64,000 nucleotides of DNA, from the NCBI GenBank assembly GCA_017506865.1, contig JAFCMP010000423.1:372001-436000 (forward strand), written 5' to 3'. The notes below the pieces were generated by a model. The model saw only the letters and a list, made by a program, of their open reading frames with translations, ran no database searches and was not told the origin of the DNA. Positions 32,732 through 42,599 of the stretch are shown here, one piece after another. Positions within the stretch are counted from its first letter, which is position 1. Each line of letters opens with the position of its first letter. This DNA comes from Tribonema minus. Its lineage: Eukaryota; Sar; Xanthophyceae; Tribonematales; Tribonemataceae. Position numbers and translations under genes: made by a program.

Positions 32732-35700
32732 TCATGCGACGTTCGCCAAGAACACATCGCTCAGCGAGCCCAGCCCCTTGAGCTGCTCCACGACAGCGGG
32801 GGCGGGCACCGCGTCCAAGTCCATGAGGCAGAGAGCGAGTTCTCCCTCCTGGCGGCCAACGTTCATGCGCGCGACGTTGATGCTGGCGTCGCTGAGGATG
32901 CGCAGCACGTCGGAGACGGCGCCGGGGCGGTCCTCGTTGCGGAAGCTGGAGGCAGCAGCGAGCAGCAGGCGTAAGCGAAGAATGAGTTGTTGTTGTTGAT
33001 GAGAGGGGTTGAAATGGCTAGCGCCTAAACTGAGATGGCCGTGGCGCAACTGAATTCAGGTTTCGAGCCTAACTACAGCAGTTTAGCCATGGCGCAACTG
33101 GCGCAACTCTGATTAAGGCGCAAACTGCTTCTACGGTCACTATCAAGGCCTAAAGCGCTTGCATAAGGGCTCAGGTTAGGAGTACAGTAAGGGTTAGAAC
33201 CCTAGGTAAGGTGCGCTTGGGCCAGACCGCCTGAGTACAGTCAAGATGTCATTGACATCGCCATCACTGCATCACTTGTGCAGCGCGCGGCGCAGACGAA
33301 TGGGAATCCATGCCATTCAAGCCATGCCAGGCAAGTTCAACATCAATATGAAACTTCACAGTTGGCACTTCGACTCACGTGAGCAGGGTGCCCTCGGGCT
33401 GGAATGCGGGGAAGCTCTTGTAGTTGTCGATCTGCACAATGTTGCCCTCCGTGCCAAAGACGCTGCCGCTAATAGTGCGCTTCCGGCCGCCCTCAAGTTC
33501 AACGTCCACGGTGATGACGTTGCTGTAGGGAGAGTTGACCTGTGACAGTTTCAAGTTTCAGAGGCAGTTGAAGTAGGGGCGGTAAGCTGGAGCTGGCGCT
33601 GTGCGGAAAACATGCCCAAGGCCTGCACACCAGGTGTCAGACTACAGCAAGTTGGCGCCTAGCGGTTGGACAGCAGGCGGTAGGTAGCAGCACGCCGCGC
33701 GTGTACCCTGCATTCAGTATGCCTGCCCACACATTGTATACACGTTTCGCACCGCCAATACCTTGTGGTGTTATTGCTGAGACTTCATGTAAAGCTTAAA
33801 GGCGAGCGTACTGATGCATACGTCCAGATCAGCTGATGCATACATCAAAGGTACAACGGTGGTCCTTCATGTATCGTCAGCAGTATACTCTATTTCCGTC
33901 CACTTGAGGGGCGGGAACCCTATGAAATATGCAATGCTTCATGCACTGGTGCTGTACCACAGCGTCAAAGTACTTCTGTGATGAACAAAATGCCAAATGA
34001 GGCCAGGCAGCAACGCAAGTGAGCCTGTGAGCACACTAATAACTTTGGGTGATTTGATCAATGACGTTGCTGCAACGCGCATGCCCTACAGTACACAAAT
34101 GGTACATGTACAGCAAGTGGGCCTTTGTATGAGGCCGACTATGGTACTACAGCAGCATACGTTTAAACAATGCACTCACACCAGCACCACCAGCACTTTG
34201 TACAGAAAGCACTACTGGCAGTGAGGCGACTTACCAGGGACTGGTGGACCTTCTTGTCGATGGCAGTCTCAATGCCCAGCTCCGACGCGAGGTAGGGCGC
34301 GTTGATCAGACTGGGAATAGTAGTGTTGCCAGGGAGGTATGCGCACAGGCCCTTGAGGACCTGGGCTTGAAGTACGCGCCGCGCAGTTGAGGTTTCAATG
34401 GAGATGAGCTTGCCGCCGTAGGTGCGGACCGTCACCTTCTTGATCTGCATGCGCGGATAGGCAAAAGTTGCAGTTGAAGTTAGCGGCATTGCCGAGGCTC
34501 TCTCAACGCGCACCGCAAGGCGACGATGGTGGGTTTGTTGCTTGATGCTGAGTGAAGCAGCTGTACCTACAGCAGATGCCGTGCTGTTGAAGTCTTGCCC
34601 CCATGAGCTCACAACGTCACCTTAACTCTTGATCAGCACATCAAGTACAACCATACTCGGGCCTGGCGCCTGTGGCGTTTACCATGCTGACGAGGTCTTG
34701 TCAGGTGAGGTCTGTGACCCCCTGTGGATTCTACAAGCGGCAGTCGTCACCGTTTTGTTGGACAAGCAATGTCGTCAAAGGAGAGCAGGCCGTTTCGGCT
34801 GAGTCGACGTGCATGAAGCTTGCCAGTCAACCTGTACAGACTTGAGGTAGGGCGTGTCCAAAGGCTCAGTGCTGGATAGTTGTTGTGCTCTGGCAATTAC
34901 ATGCAAAGCCTGATGCGCATGGTAGCTCAACAAAACTCAGCTCGCAACAGGGTTTGGAGGATAGGGGCTAAGGCTAGGGTACAGCTGGCAAGCCATGCTC
35001 ACTGTGCAGTCACCTACAAAGCAAACGTTACTGCACAATTAGTTGTGTCAGTTGCTCAACAAACCTTGCCAGTGGTGGTCTGGCTGTGCAGCTTGCCGAT
35101 GATCTCCCCCAGCTCCAGGTAGGGCTTCATCATGGGCTCATTGGCCATGGCCATGTAGTCCACATTGACAACGCCAACGTAGTCAATGCCCGCAAGCGTG
35201 TCGCACATCTGGACTGCCACGTCGCGCGCCACATTGACCTGCACGCAATTAGGGTTACGGTTAGGTTAGGGGGTCAGAGAAGTGAGCACTGGTTGACCAC
35301 AATCGCACACATTTCAGACTTAGGTTAGACTAGTCAGGTCAGTGACAGAAAATGTTCAAACACGTACGCTCTGTGCTGAGCGCTGGAGCACAGGTTCTCA
35401 CACCCAGGGGGTAAACAGACGCTCTGAAGCTTGCACATATCACATCACTATTTGACGCGCTTCATAGGCAATGGGACCATGATTTTGGTATTCCCGCATT
35501 CAACAACAAAACAGGTACACAGCAAGTATCCGCGCATAAATGGATGCGTAGTACCTGTGCCTCTCAGATCAGTCTTACGTGAAATTTCAAGGGGGCATGT
35601 CTTCCACGTGACAGTTTCAGCTTCAAGTATGACGCCTCATGGCCTTTGATGCTGATCAATGGCATCAGCCTATCACACCCCAAAACAAAAGGATCAACAG

Positions 35701-38700
35701 ACACAGGCACGAGCATCGAGCAATTACGCACTTCAAGCTGTCAACTTCAACTTGAAGTACCTGCGCCTCCTCGGTGCTGGCGCCCAGGTGCGGCGTGCAC
35801 ACGACGCGCGGGTGGGCAATAAGGCCCTTGGCAGACTCTGGCGGCGGCTCGCTGCTGTAGACGTCCAGGGCAGCGCTCGCCACCTTGCCGCTCTCCAGAC
35901 CACGGAGCAGCGCTGCACCAAAAAAGTCAGTGCTGACTCGATTAGACCCAGCACCGCAATGAGGGTTGTTTGCGAATGGTAACGAGAAGGCACAATGCAG
36001 CACGAATTGCAACTTTTCGCCGCAGCACATCCAGTGCGGCGCTTGCCACCTTGCCGCTCTCCCGGCCGCGGAACAGCGCTGCAGCAGCATCGCAACTAAG
36101 ACGCAGAATGCAGCGCGAATTGCAAGTTTGCAAGCAACACATCCAGGGGTTGCGCAATCTACTGTGAGGTGCAAAAAATGTACGATGATGCAAGCGCACG
36201 CGCAACCTGTCGATGTTGTTGGCCTAACAGTGTTAGGGCTGTTGCGCGCTGCAGGGTGCGTCTGGAATGCAGTCAGTACCTACATACCTGCTTCGTTGAT
36301 GATGCCACCGCGCGCGCAGTTGACAATGATCACGCCATCCCGCATCTGCCATCCGTCCGAAACAATACCACACAAAGCGGGGGTGGAGAGGGGGGGCAAT
36401 CAGTGGGCATGTAGCAATCGTCCATGCCTCTGACACTACTCGAGCGGAGTGTGCAGTGTGAAGAACTCACCAGATTTTTGCTGTCATTTGTATGTAAACA
36501 GGTGTGAAAACTGTATCGCAGACCTATTTGGCATCACCAAAACGCTGCAAAACGGTGCCAGATGGGTAGACTACGGTACCTATTGAGGCATCACTGATGA
36601 CATCCTTGTGTCAGGTGTGAGCCGCGCGTGCAGCGTAATCAAGACCCCTGCAAGCAATCTCAACAGTATCTGTGTCTGCCTGTACATTTGCGTTACATGT
36701 TTACTCATATGTCCGTATCATATCCTGGATTGACGCTCCCCGTCCCACTGTGCCAGACAAGCATGTACCTGGCGATGGAGGCGTCGCTGACAAGGTCCTT
36801 TGTGTCAGGTGAGGGCGGCATGTGCAGCGTGAGAGATTGCTGAAACACTTTGTGTAGAAAGTTTTGAAGGTATGCTGCGTGAAAGTACTTCCATGTGAAC
36901 TGAACCCATATACTGCTGGCATTCCTCAACAAATTGTGCTACATACATGGCTGTACCTTGGCAATGGAGGCGTCGCTGATGCGGTCCTTTGTGTCACGTG
37001 TTAGCGGCGTGTGCAGCGCGATGAAGTCTCTGAAGGTGCTGTGACAATATGTATGCCGGCATGTCATCTAAAATCTGACCTTGCAAAGCTGTGCCATATA
37101 CATAACCGTACCTTGGCGATGGAGGCGTCGCTGATGAGGTCCTTTGTGTCGGGTGTGAGCGGCGTGTGCAGCGTAATGAAGTCCGCCTGGCTCCAGATAT
37201 CGTCCAGCTCCATGAGGTGAATGCCCTTCTCCTCAGCGATGTCCTTGGGCATGGCAGGGTCAAAACCAATGACCTGTGCAGACCGCAGGCAAGTAGGTAA
37301 GTGAGTGGCCGTGGGTACGTAGGTATTCTAGTGCACACAGGTATGTAGGTATGTGAGAGGCCATGAGTGAGGTGCCCACAGGTATTATGTAGGATGTGAG
37401 TGGCCATGGGGTATGTAGGTTTGTGAGTGCTCACAGGCAGGTAGGTATCTGTGTGGCCATGGATATGTAGGCATGTGAGTGCCAACAGTTATGTAGGTAT
37501 ACGAAAGGCCATGGGTGTGCATTTCAGTGCACAAACGCATACATGGGCATCTGAGCGCGCAGGTGGGTGAATAATGCTGCCAAAACGGTTTGAGGACTGT
37601 GAGCTGGGTCTCTGAAGTGTCCATGGGGATCACAAGCGCAGCATGTGACATATGCTACTTCGCCAGTACGCAGTAATGTTGTCATGTAACTTCCAGATAA
37701 CGCCATAGTGCCAGCTATGTACAGGCAACTTGCACGCATGTATCACGCAGGTAATAGAAACACAGTGCACGCCAGGGTTCACACTACGAAGCGCAATCAC
37801 ACCATACCCCACTTGCATGCGTGTATCACGCAGGCCATGATAGCGCTTGCACTGGATGACAAGGTTTACACTGCCATGATCAATCACACTACAAAATGGC
37901 TGAGTGCAATATGCTCAGAGTCAGGTGACATCACTGTTAATGTCTGATGTAACCAACAACTGAAGCAATGGTGCTGTTGATTGCCAAGGCGTGGAATTAA
38001 CAGGGTATGGACTAACGGGTGCCCCAACGCTACAAGAGACCATCCACCCAGCCATGAAACCTACCTTGCGTCAAGTTTACGCTTCAACTTGAAGTTTATG
38101 TTTCAACTTGAATGTCGTGCTGCCAGTTGAGCATCGTATATCCTGGCAGCATGCCAGTACTAGACTGTCACACCTCTGGCAACATACTCCCTTCATGCAC
38201 TGGCCGTGCCCCTATGTGGTCACCTTTTGCCCAATGCCATCACAGCCTGAAAAAAAAAAAAAAAAAAGGCAACCGCCTTGCTCTTGATCTTTCCAATACT
38301 GAACCATTAAACCGATGTGTACATCGATGAGACTGCACATAGTCTTTCTAAGCACTTGAACTTCACCATCACTTCAGACCCCTGTACCCACGTGGCCACC
38401 TGCTGCTCAACGCATTCAGAGCTTACTACGGCTTTGTTATCACTTTACAGTGTCAAGCAACATGTATTTTCTAAGGACATTTGTTTCTCGCAAAGCACAA
38501 CTGCACCTTCACGCCGAAGCCCTGCGCTCACGTGGCCACCTGCTGCCCAATATGGCAGCTTCCCTCTTGAGCGCGAATGTACTGCCAACGTCCATGGTGA
38601 ACTTTGAAACCTATATTTTAGAAGTTGAAACAAGAGATTGAAATCTCACAAATGTGCTATACACGTCAACAGTGAACTGTGGAAGTATACTTTCACGTGA

Positions 38701-40986
38701 AAACAGGCGAGTGAAATCTCACCTTCATGCCAAAGCCCTGCGCCCACTTCGCCACCTGCTGGCCAATGCGGCCGCACCCCACCACCGCAATAGTCTTGCC
38801 GCCCAGCTCCGTGCCCATGAACTTCTTGCGCTCCCACTTCCCCTGGTGACGTGCCATACGACAGTGCGCAAGGCATTAGAATGCACTGTGTAGCGCAGTG
38901 CTGGTGAATGACGAGCCTTGACCCTAACCCTGACGCTAAACGTGCCAGACAACAGCGCACGAGGCATTAGCATGCGCTGTGTAGCGCAGTGCTGGTGCAT
39001 GACAAGCCTTGAGCCTGCCCCTGACCCTAAACCTAGCCCTAAGTGTGACCCCACTGGTGAAGTGCCAGACAACATCAACATTTGCGGTACAGCGCAGTGA
39101 AGCTTTGAGACTAACCTTACCCCCAACCTCACCCGTAACCCTATCCCTAAATGTGATACCTGGCCAGACAACAATGCACAAGGCATCAGAATGCACTTTG
39201 TAGCGCAGTACTTGAACCTGACCATACCCTAGACCTAGCCCTCACAGCATGGCTCAACATTCGTTCCAAGGCTGCCATGATACTCACATACTTTCGTGCG
39301 GCATGAGCGCCAACAGCCAATGAGACAGCTGCCCGGCTGCAGCCAGCTGTCGTGCATAGGAGCGTCATCTCACTTGAACTTCACCTTAAACCGAACCTAC
39401 TTACCCCAACACAGCAAAATTACTGCCACATATACAGGGTACGCATATAGATACTGTAGCAAACCTTGCTATCAATAGTACAAGGCAAACCAAGTACCCA
39501 TGTATGCACAACCTACGCACCGAACCGCAGTACAAGGCATGCTGAGTGCATGTATGTGCAACCCCCTCACCGACTTCATGGAGGCGTCCGCCTCGCTGAT
39601 GCGCCGCGCTGCCGCGCACAGGAGCGTCACCGCCAGCTGAGCCGTGGACACCGTGTTGCCGCCAGGCGTGTTCATGACCATAACGCCCGCCTTTGTGCAC
39701 TCCGGCACGTCTATGTTGTCAATGCCAACGCCCGCGCGCCCCACCACCTTGAGGTTGGAGGCGTGCTTGAGGACCTCGCCGGTGACCTGCACAGGGGTAT
39801 GCATGTAAGTATGCGCAGTTGTCCAACAGGGCAGTGCTGACAGTTCTGACGCACGCGCGCGCTTGAGAGTGAAGTTTCGCGCTGAAAAACAGCGCACGAT
39901 GTGCTGAACATGACTCTAGCTTACTTCTTCTGCGTAAAGAAGCTAGTTGTGTACTTTACGGCAAAGCGCATGTGAGGTCTGGTTGCTACTGAAGTGCAAG
40001 TGCAGACTGTTGAGTCATCGAAGTACAAGGGCACCATTTGCCCCATCACATCAGCTGCAACCTGCAGACGTCAAAGCACCATGACAAGTGAAGAAATGAA
40101 GGTATTTTCTGGAGGCGTCTGATTGTATACAGTGCGGTGTCCTTCACAATACCAAACGGGTACTCCAGTAATACTGCAGAACCTCAGATACTAATACGTA
40201 CCCTTGCAAAGCAAAATCCTTATGTACTATGACAGTCAATGCTCCCACACAAAAGAGCTGCAGTCAACAGTAGCACCACACAGAGCGAAGGCGCAGGTTC
40301 CCACCTTCGTGGCAGAGCGGATGACCATGCCATCATAATCGCCAATGATGGAGCACAGTTCCGGCACCGTGAGACCGTTCTTCACATCCGCCTGGTGGCC
40401 CCTTTCCTTGAAAATCTCCACGCAAACCTGCAATCGCATCGCTCAGCACATCAGTATTGAATTTCTGATACATCACCTGTGAAGCAGGTCGATGCAAGAA
40501 TTAATGGCGACGTTTGCACTGATTGCCGACTCTTCACAGATCTGAAATGTGAGCATTGAGCAGCTGTGAGCAGCGGTCACGAACGCCGCTCTCGATCCCA
40601 CTGCAAATTCGCCATGTGTTGATTTGTACGCTTCTACAACTGTTGGAAGTGTGTCTGCTCTAGCTCTTGCATCATCACCCAGCCAGCGTCAATTGATTTT
40701 GAATGCAGCCTTGAAGGTCATGATGTCCACAGGCATGTGCTGCAGCATGCTGGAGTGCATGCCTTGAGACTTCGAAGCAGCTGTCATGCATCACATTCCA
40801 CATTTCATTGTACCAAAGCTCCTGTCACAACTCGCGCAATCTGCAAATGCCGCTCCTCACCGGGTCTATGTTGTCCAAGCACAGCACCCGTCCTGCAGCG
40901 GCGCTAGATGCATGAATCGCTCTCCGCCCCACTTCCTTCTGCAGAAACGCCCTCGACGCACGCGCCAGCACTATACGAGAAGCCAT
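32732..40986 (-). CDS. serA: D-3-phosphoglycerate dehydrogenase, eleven exons
   Basis: Exons (minus strand) 40986-40861, 40427-40305, 39786-39571, 38842-38723, 37273-37112, 36345-36288, 35912-35761, 35238-35065, 34444-34235, 33539-33379 and 32945-32732 join in phase to 571 aa. The enzyme oxidises 3-phosphoglycerate with NAD+, the first step of phosphorylated serine synthesis. Visible parts: VVGCGRIG dinucleotide loop (Gly177, 179, 182), NCARGGII (Arg261), YSSEP (Glu290), CTPHLGAST (His310), an intervening domain with an SPYSNVITV stretch, and a C-terminal ACT domain from [10 protein letters not shown] onward, as in type I enzymes. The Arg-to-Glu spacing (29 residues) matches the known catalytic layout. 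The Arg/Ala-rich N terminus [17 protein letters not shown] looks like a mitochondrial or simple plastid transit peptide, without a signal peptide. Introns 4-6 contain repeated exon junctions. Confidence 0.95.
36030..36100 (-). repeat. serA: Copy of acceptor plus exon 7 start, PGDH intron 6
   Basis: On the minus strand gctgctgcag|cgctgttccg is followed by coding sequence reading [15 protein letters not shown], nearly the same as the true exon 7 start ([15 protein letters not shown], from 35912). The acceptor is intact. A fainter third trace lies near 36110-36150. Confidence 0.88.
36579..37190 (-). repeat. serA: Four copies of PGDH exon 5 end plus donor
   Basis: Plus-strand starts lie at 37111 (true junction), 36956, 36768 and 36579, with a period of 155-189 bp. 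Each copy covers about 70 nt of coding sequence ([20 protein letters not shown] in the true exon) and the donor, which begins GTAC in all four. Confidence 0.92.
37280..37520. repeat. About 50-bp minisatellite in PGDH intron 4
   Basis: Roughly five diverged units of the form gtatgtaggtatgtgagtggccatgg lie immediately upstream (in gene sense) of the exon 5 acceptor. Confidence 0.75.
37715..37870. repeat. Two-copy tandem repeat in PGDH intron 4
   Basis: Copies about 90-100 bp apart share acttgcacgcatgtatcacgcag/acttgcatgcgtgtatcacgcag and a following block containing tttacact/ttcacact. Confidence 0.65.
38150..38842 (-). repeat. serA: Four copies of PGDH exon 4 end plus donor, with graded decay
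   Basis: The true exon end (plus strand ccttcatgccaaagccctgc from 38722) recurs from about 38506, 38365 and 38188. The anchor gtggccacctgctg...caat survives in all copies. Copies 2 and 3 retain a GT at the donor; copy 4 has lost it. Identity falls with distance from the exon. Confidence 0.85.
38251..38266 (+). repeat. A homopolymer of about 16-18 bases
   Basis: The run lies among the decayed copies of PGDH exon 4. It is a possible slippage site and could mark an old retro-insertion tail, but no element is attached. Confidence 0.7.
38865..39240. repeat. Four-unit minisatellite with telomere-like blocks in PGDH intron 3
   Basis: Units of about 75-110 bp contain gtgccagacaac..., gcacaaggcatta.aatgca, ctgtgtagcgcagt and a run of CCCTAA-like hexamers. 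Confidence 0.85.
39470..39575 (-). repeat. serA: Short duplication at the PGDH exon 3 donor
   Basis: On the minus strand the donor region tcggtgagggggttgcacata is followed about 55 nt later by ttcggtgcgtaggttgtgcat, each followed by a ccttgtact run. This is a small example of the junction duplication seen elsewhere. Confidence 0.5.
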
Positions 40987-41339
40987 GTTAATACGAGGCG
41001 GCTGCACCGGGCAGCGAGGCAGGCAAAGCATCTCACGAGTGAGAGGTTGAGATCGTCGTACAAACATCCACCACCACCATGTCATGACCAGGCAGGGAGT
41101 AAGAAATGCTAATTTGTCAACATAAATGCTGCTGAGCATTGAAGACAGAGGCATGACAGCAGCTGCGTGCTGCAGATGCAAAGCATGCATTTCCCGAGAT
41201 TGCAGATCCCGCTGCATGCCTGCAGCCTCAAGTGCTGTGTTGCGGCCATTTATCCAGCACCACACCAAGTTACAGCCTCGTCTTGACGGCACCACACTCA
41301 CCTGTATCGGGGCGGTGTTTCGCACACAGTGTCTCACAT
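40987..41339. promoter_or_regulatory. Upstream region of the PGDH gene
   Basis: This is the 5' flank of the minus-strand PGDH gene. No distinct promoter motif is recognised. Confidence 0.3.
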
Positions 41340-41510
41340 TCAAGTTCCTCCAAACCGATGGCCAACATTCTTCAACACCTTGTTGAACTTAGAGATGAGC
41401 ACGAGCAGGCGGTGAGCGCTCTCAGCAGCTGCTGTCAACCCATCGCTGTTTGAAAACACTTTCCGCACCGTCGTGGCGTCTCGGACCGTGGCAGCCGTGA
41501 GAGTTTGGAG
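41340..41510 (-). CDS. Possible minus-strand exon of unknown function
   Basis: The minus-strand frame reads TVRDATTVRKVFSNSDGLTAA then AHRLLVLISKFNKVLKNVG before a stop, a helix-like, protein-like stretch. It lies downstream of the minus-strand arm of the inverted pair at 42.2-42.6 kb and could be the last exon of that fragment. No family is recognised. Confidence 0.3.
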   Translation of the reverse strand, partial: LQTLTAATVRDATTVRKVFSNSDGLTAAAESAHRLLVLISKFNKVLKNVGHRFGGT

Positions 41511-41764
41511 ATCTGCTCTGCATGCACTGTGACAGGCCGATGAGATCAAGCAGTTCGACAGGCGTCGCGAGAAGACGGTGCACACTGGCGCAGTCTCGTG
41601 GCTGCATGCCGTCTGCACCATGATTTTCTACAGTGAGTGAGTGGTCTTTGCATCAGCGGCTGACACGTTCCTGGCCTGCTTCTCACACGAGGCTGCATGC
41701 CTGCTGAAGTTGCAGTCCGAGTCATTGAGGAGTTGAGACGACACTGGCAGTTTCAGACACCGCC

Positions 41765-42175
41765 CGTTGACTCACCGTGCCGAAGACCCGGAGGTGGGAG
41801 CCTGCCAGCTGCTGCAGCGTATCGAAAAAAGCGCAGTTCATCGGTGGGCCTAGCCAGTCACTGTTTTACGTTGTAAATTACCTGATTGACGACCAGCCAG
41901 CTCGTTAACGCTGCTCGTAGCACACAAGACGCGGGAGGAAGCAGAGGAGCACATCCGCAGCCAGGTGTCTTTAGCGAAAGTCCACCTTGACGAGTATGAT
42001 GCCGCACACTACCTCGCGCTGCTGGTGGACAGCCTGAGCCCTAGGGAGGACGCTCGTGGAGCTGCGCTGGCTGTGTGGCATCCTCATAAAGAACTTCAAG
42101 GCTTGAACTTCCACGACTCTCTTCCTGAGAGGCTGGACTGGGCTGCGTGGCGAGCACGCCACAGCGGCTGATCCA
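41765..42175 (+). pseudogene. Gene fragment, plus-strand arm of a diverged inverted repeat
   Basis: The plus-strand sequence encodes FIGGPSQSLFYVVNYLIDDQ, then after stops REEAEEHIRSQVSLAKVHLD and EYDAAHYLALLVDSLSP. The same protein pieces occur on the opposite strand at 42595-42180. Frame breaks and stops between the pieces (for example a TAA shortly after DDQPAR) mark it as decayed, or as exons of an unknown gene. The family is not recognised. Confidence 0.55.
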
Positions 42176-42179
42176 GAGG

Positions 42180-42595
42180 CGCTGGTGTATCACCAGCCCC
42201 ATGCGCTGCAGCCGTGGTGTGCGCGCTGCGCAGCGCAGCCCAGCGTTTCAGGAGAGGAGTCGTGGGACCCCCCTCCTCAAGGGCGCCTCGCAGCCTGCGC
42301 AACATGACGGGCGGGCGCGCCCTGTTCACCAGCAGTGCAAGGTACTGCGCGGCATTCGTACATACTTATCAAGGTGACTTTCACTGTCGCCAGGTTGCGG
42401 ATGTGCTCCTCTGCTGCCTCCCGCATCTTTGACGGTGCAGGCAGCATTGGCTGGTCGTACATCAGGCATTTACGACGTAGAATACTGACTGACTAAGCCC
42501 GCCAATGAAGTTGCGGATAGATGCAGCGCTCTTTTCGCTGCGCTGCGGCAGCTGGCGGGCTCTCGCGTCCGGGTTTCGGCAGGGTGAGTCAGCGG
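42180..42595 (-). pseudogene. Gene fragment, minus-strand arm of a diverged inverted repeat
   Basis: The minus-strand sequence encodes IRNFIGGLSQSVFYVVN, then MREAAEEHIRNLATVKVTL, and further on an Arg/Ala-rich segment. It matches the plus arm, with small indels that shift frame (a 2-nt loss after VVN; +3/-1 after VTL). The two arms point toward each other with the centre near 42175. Confidence 0.55.
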
Positions 42596-42599
42596 GCGA

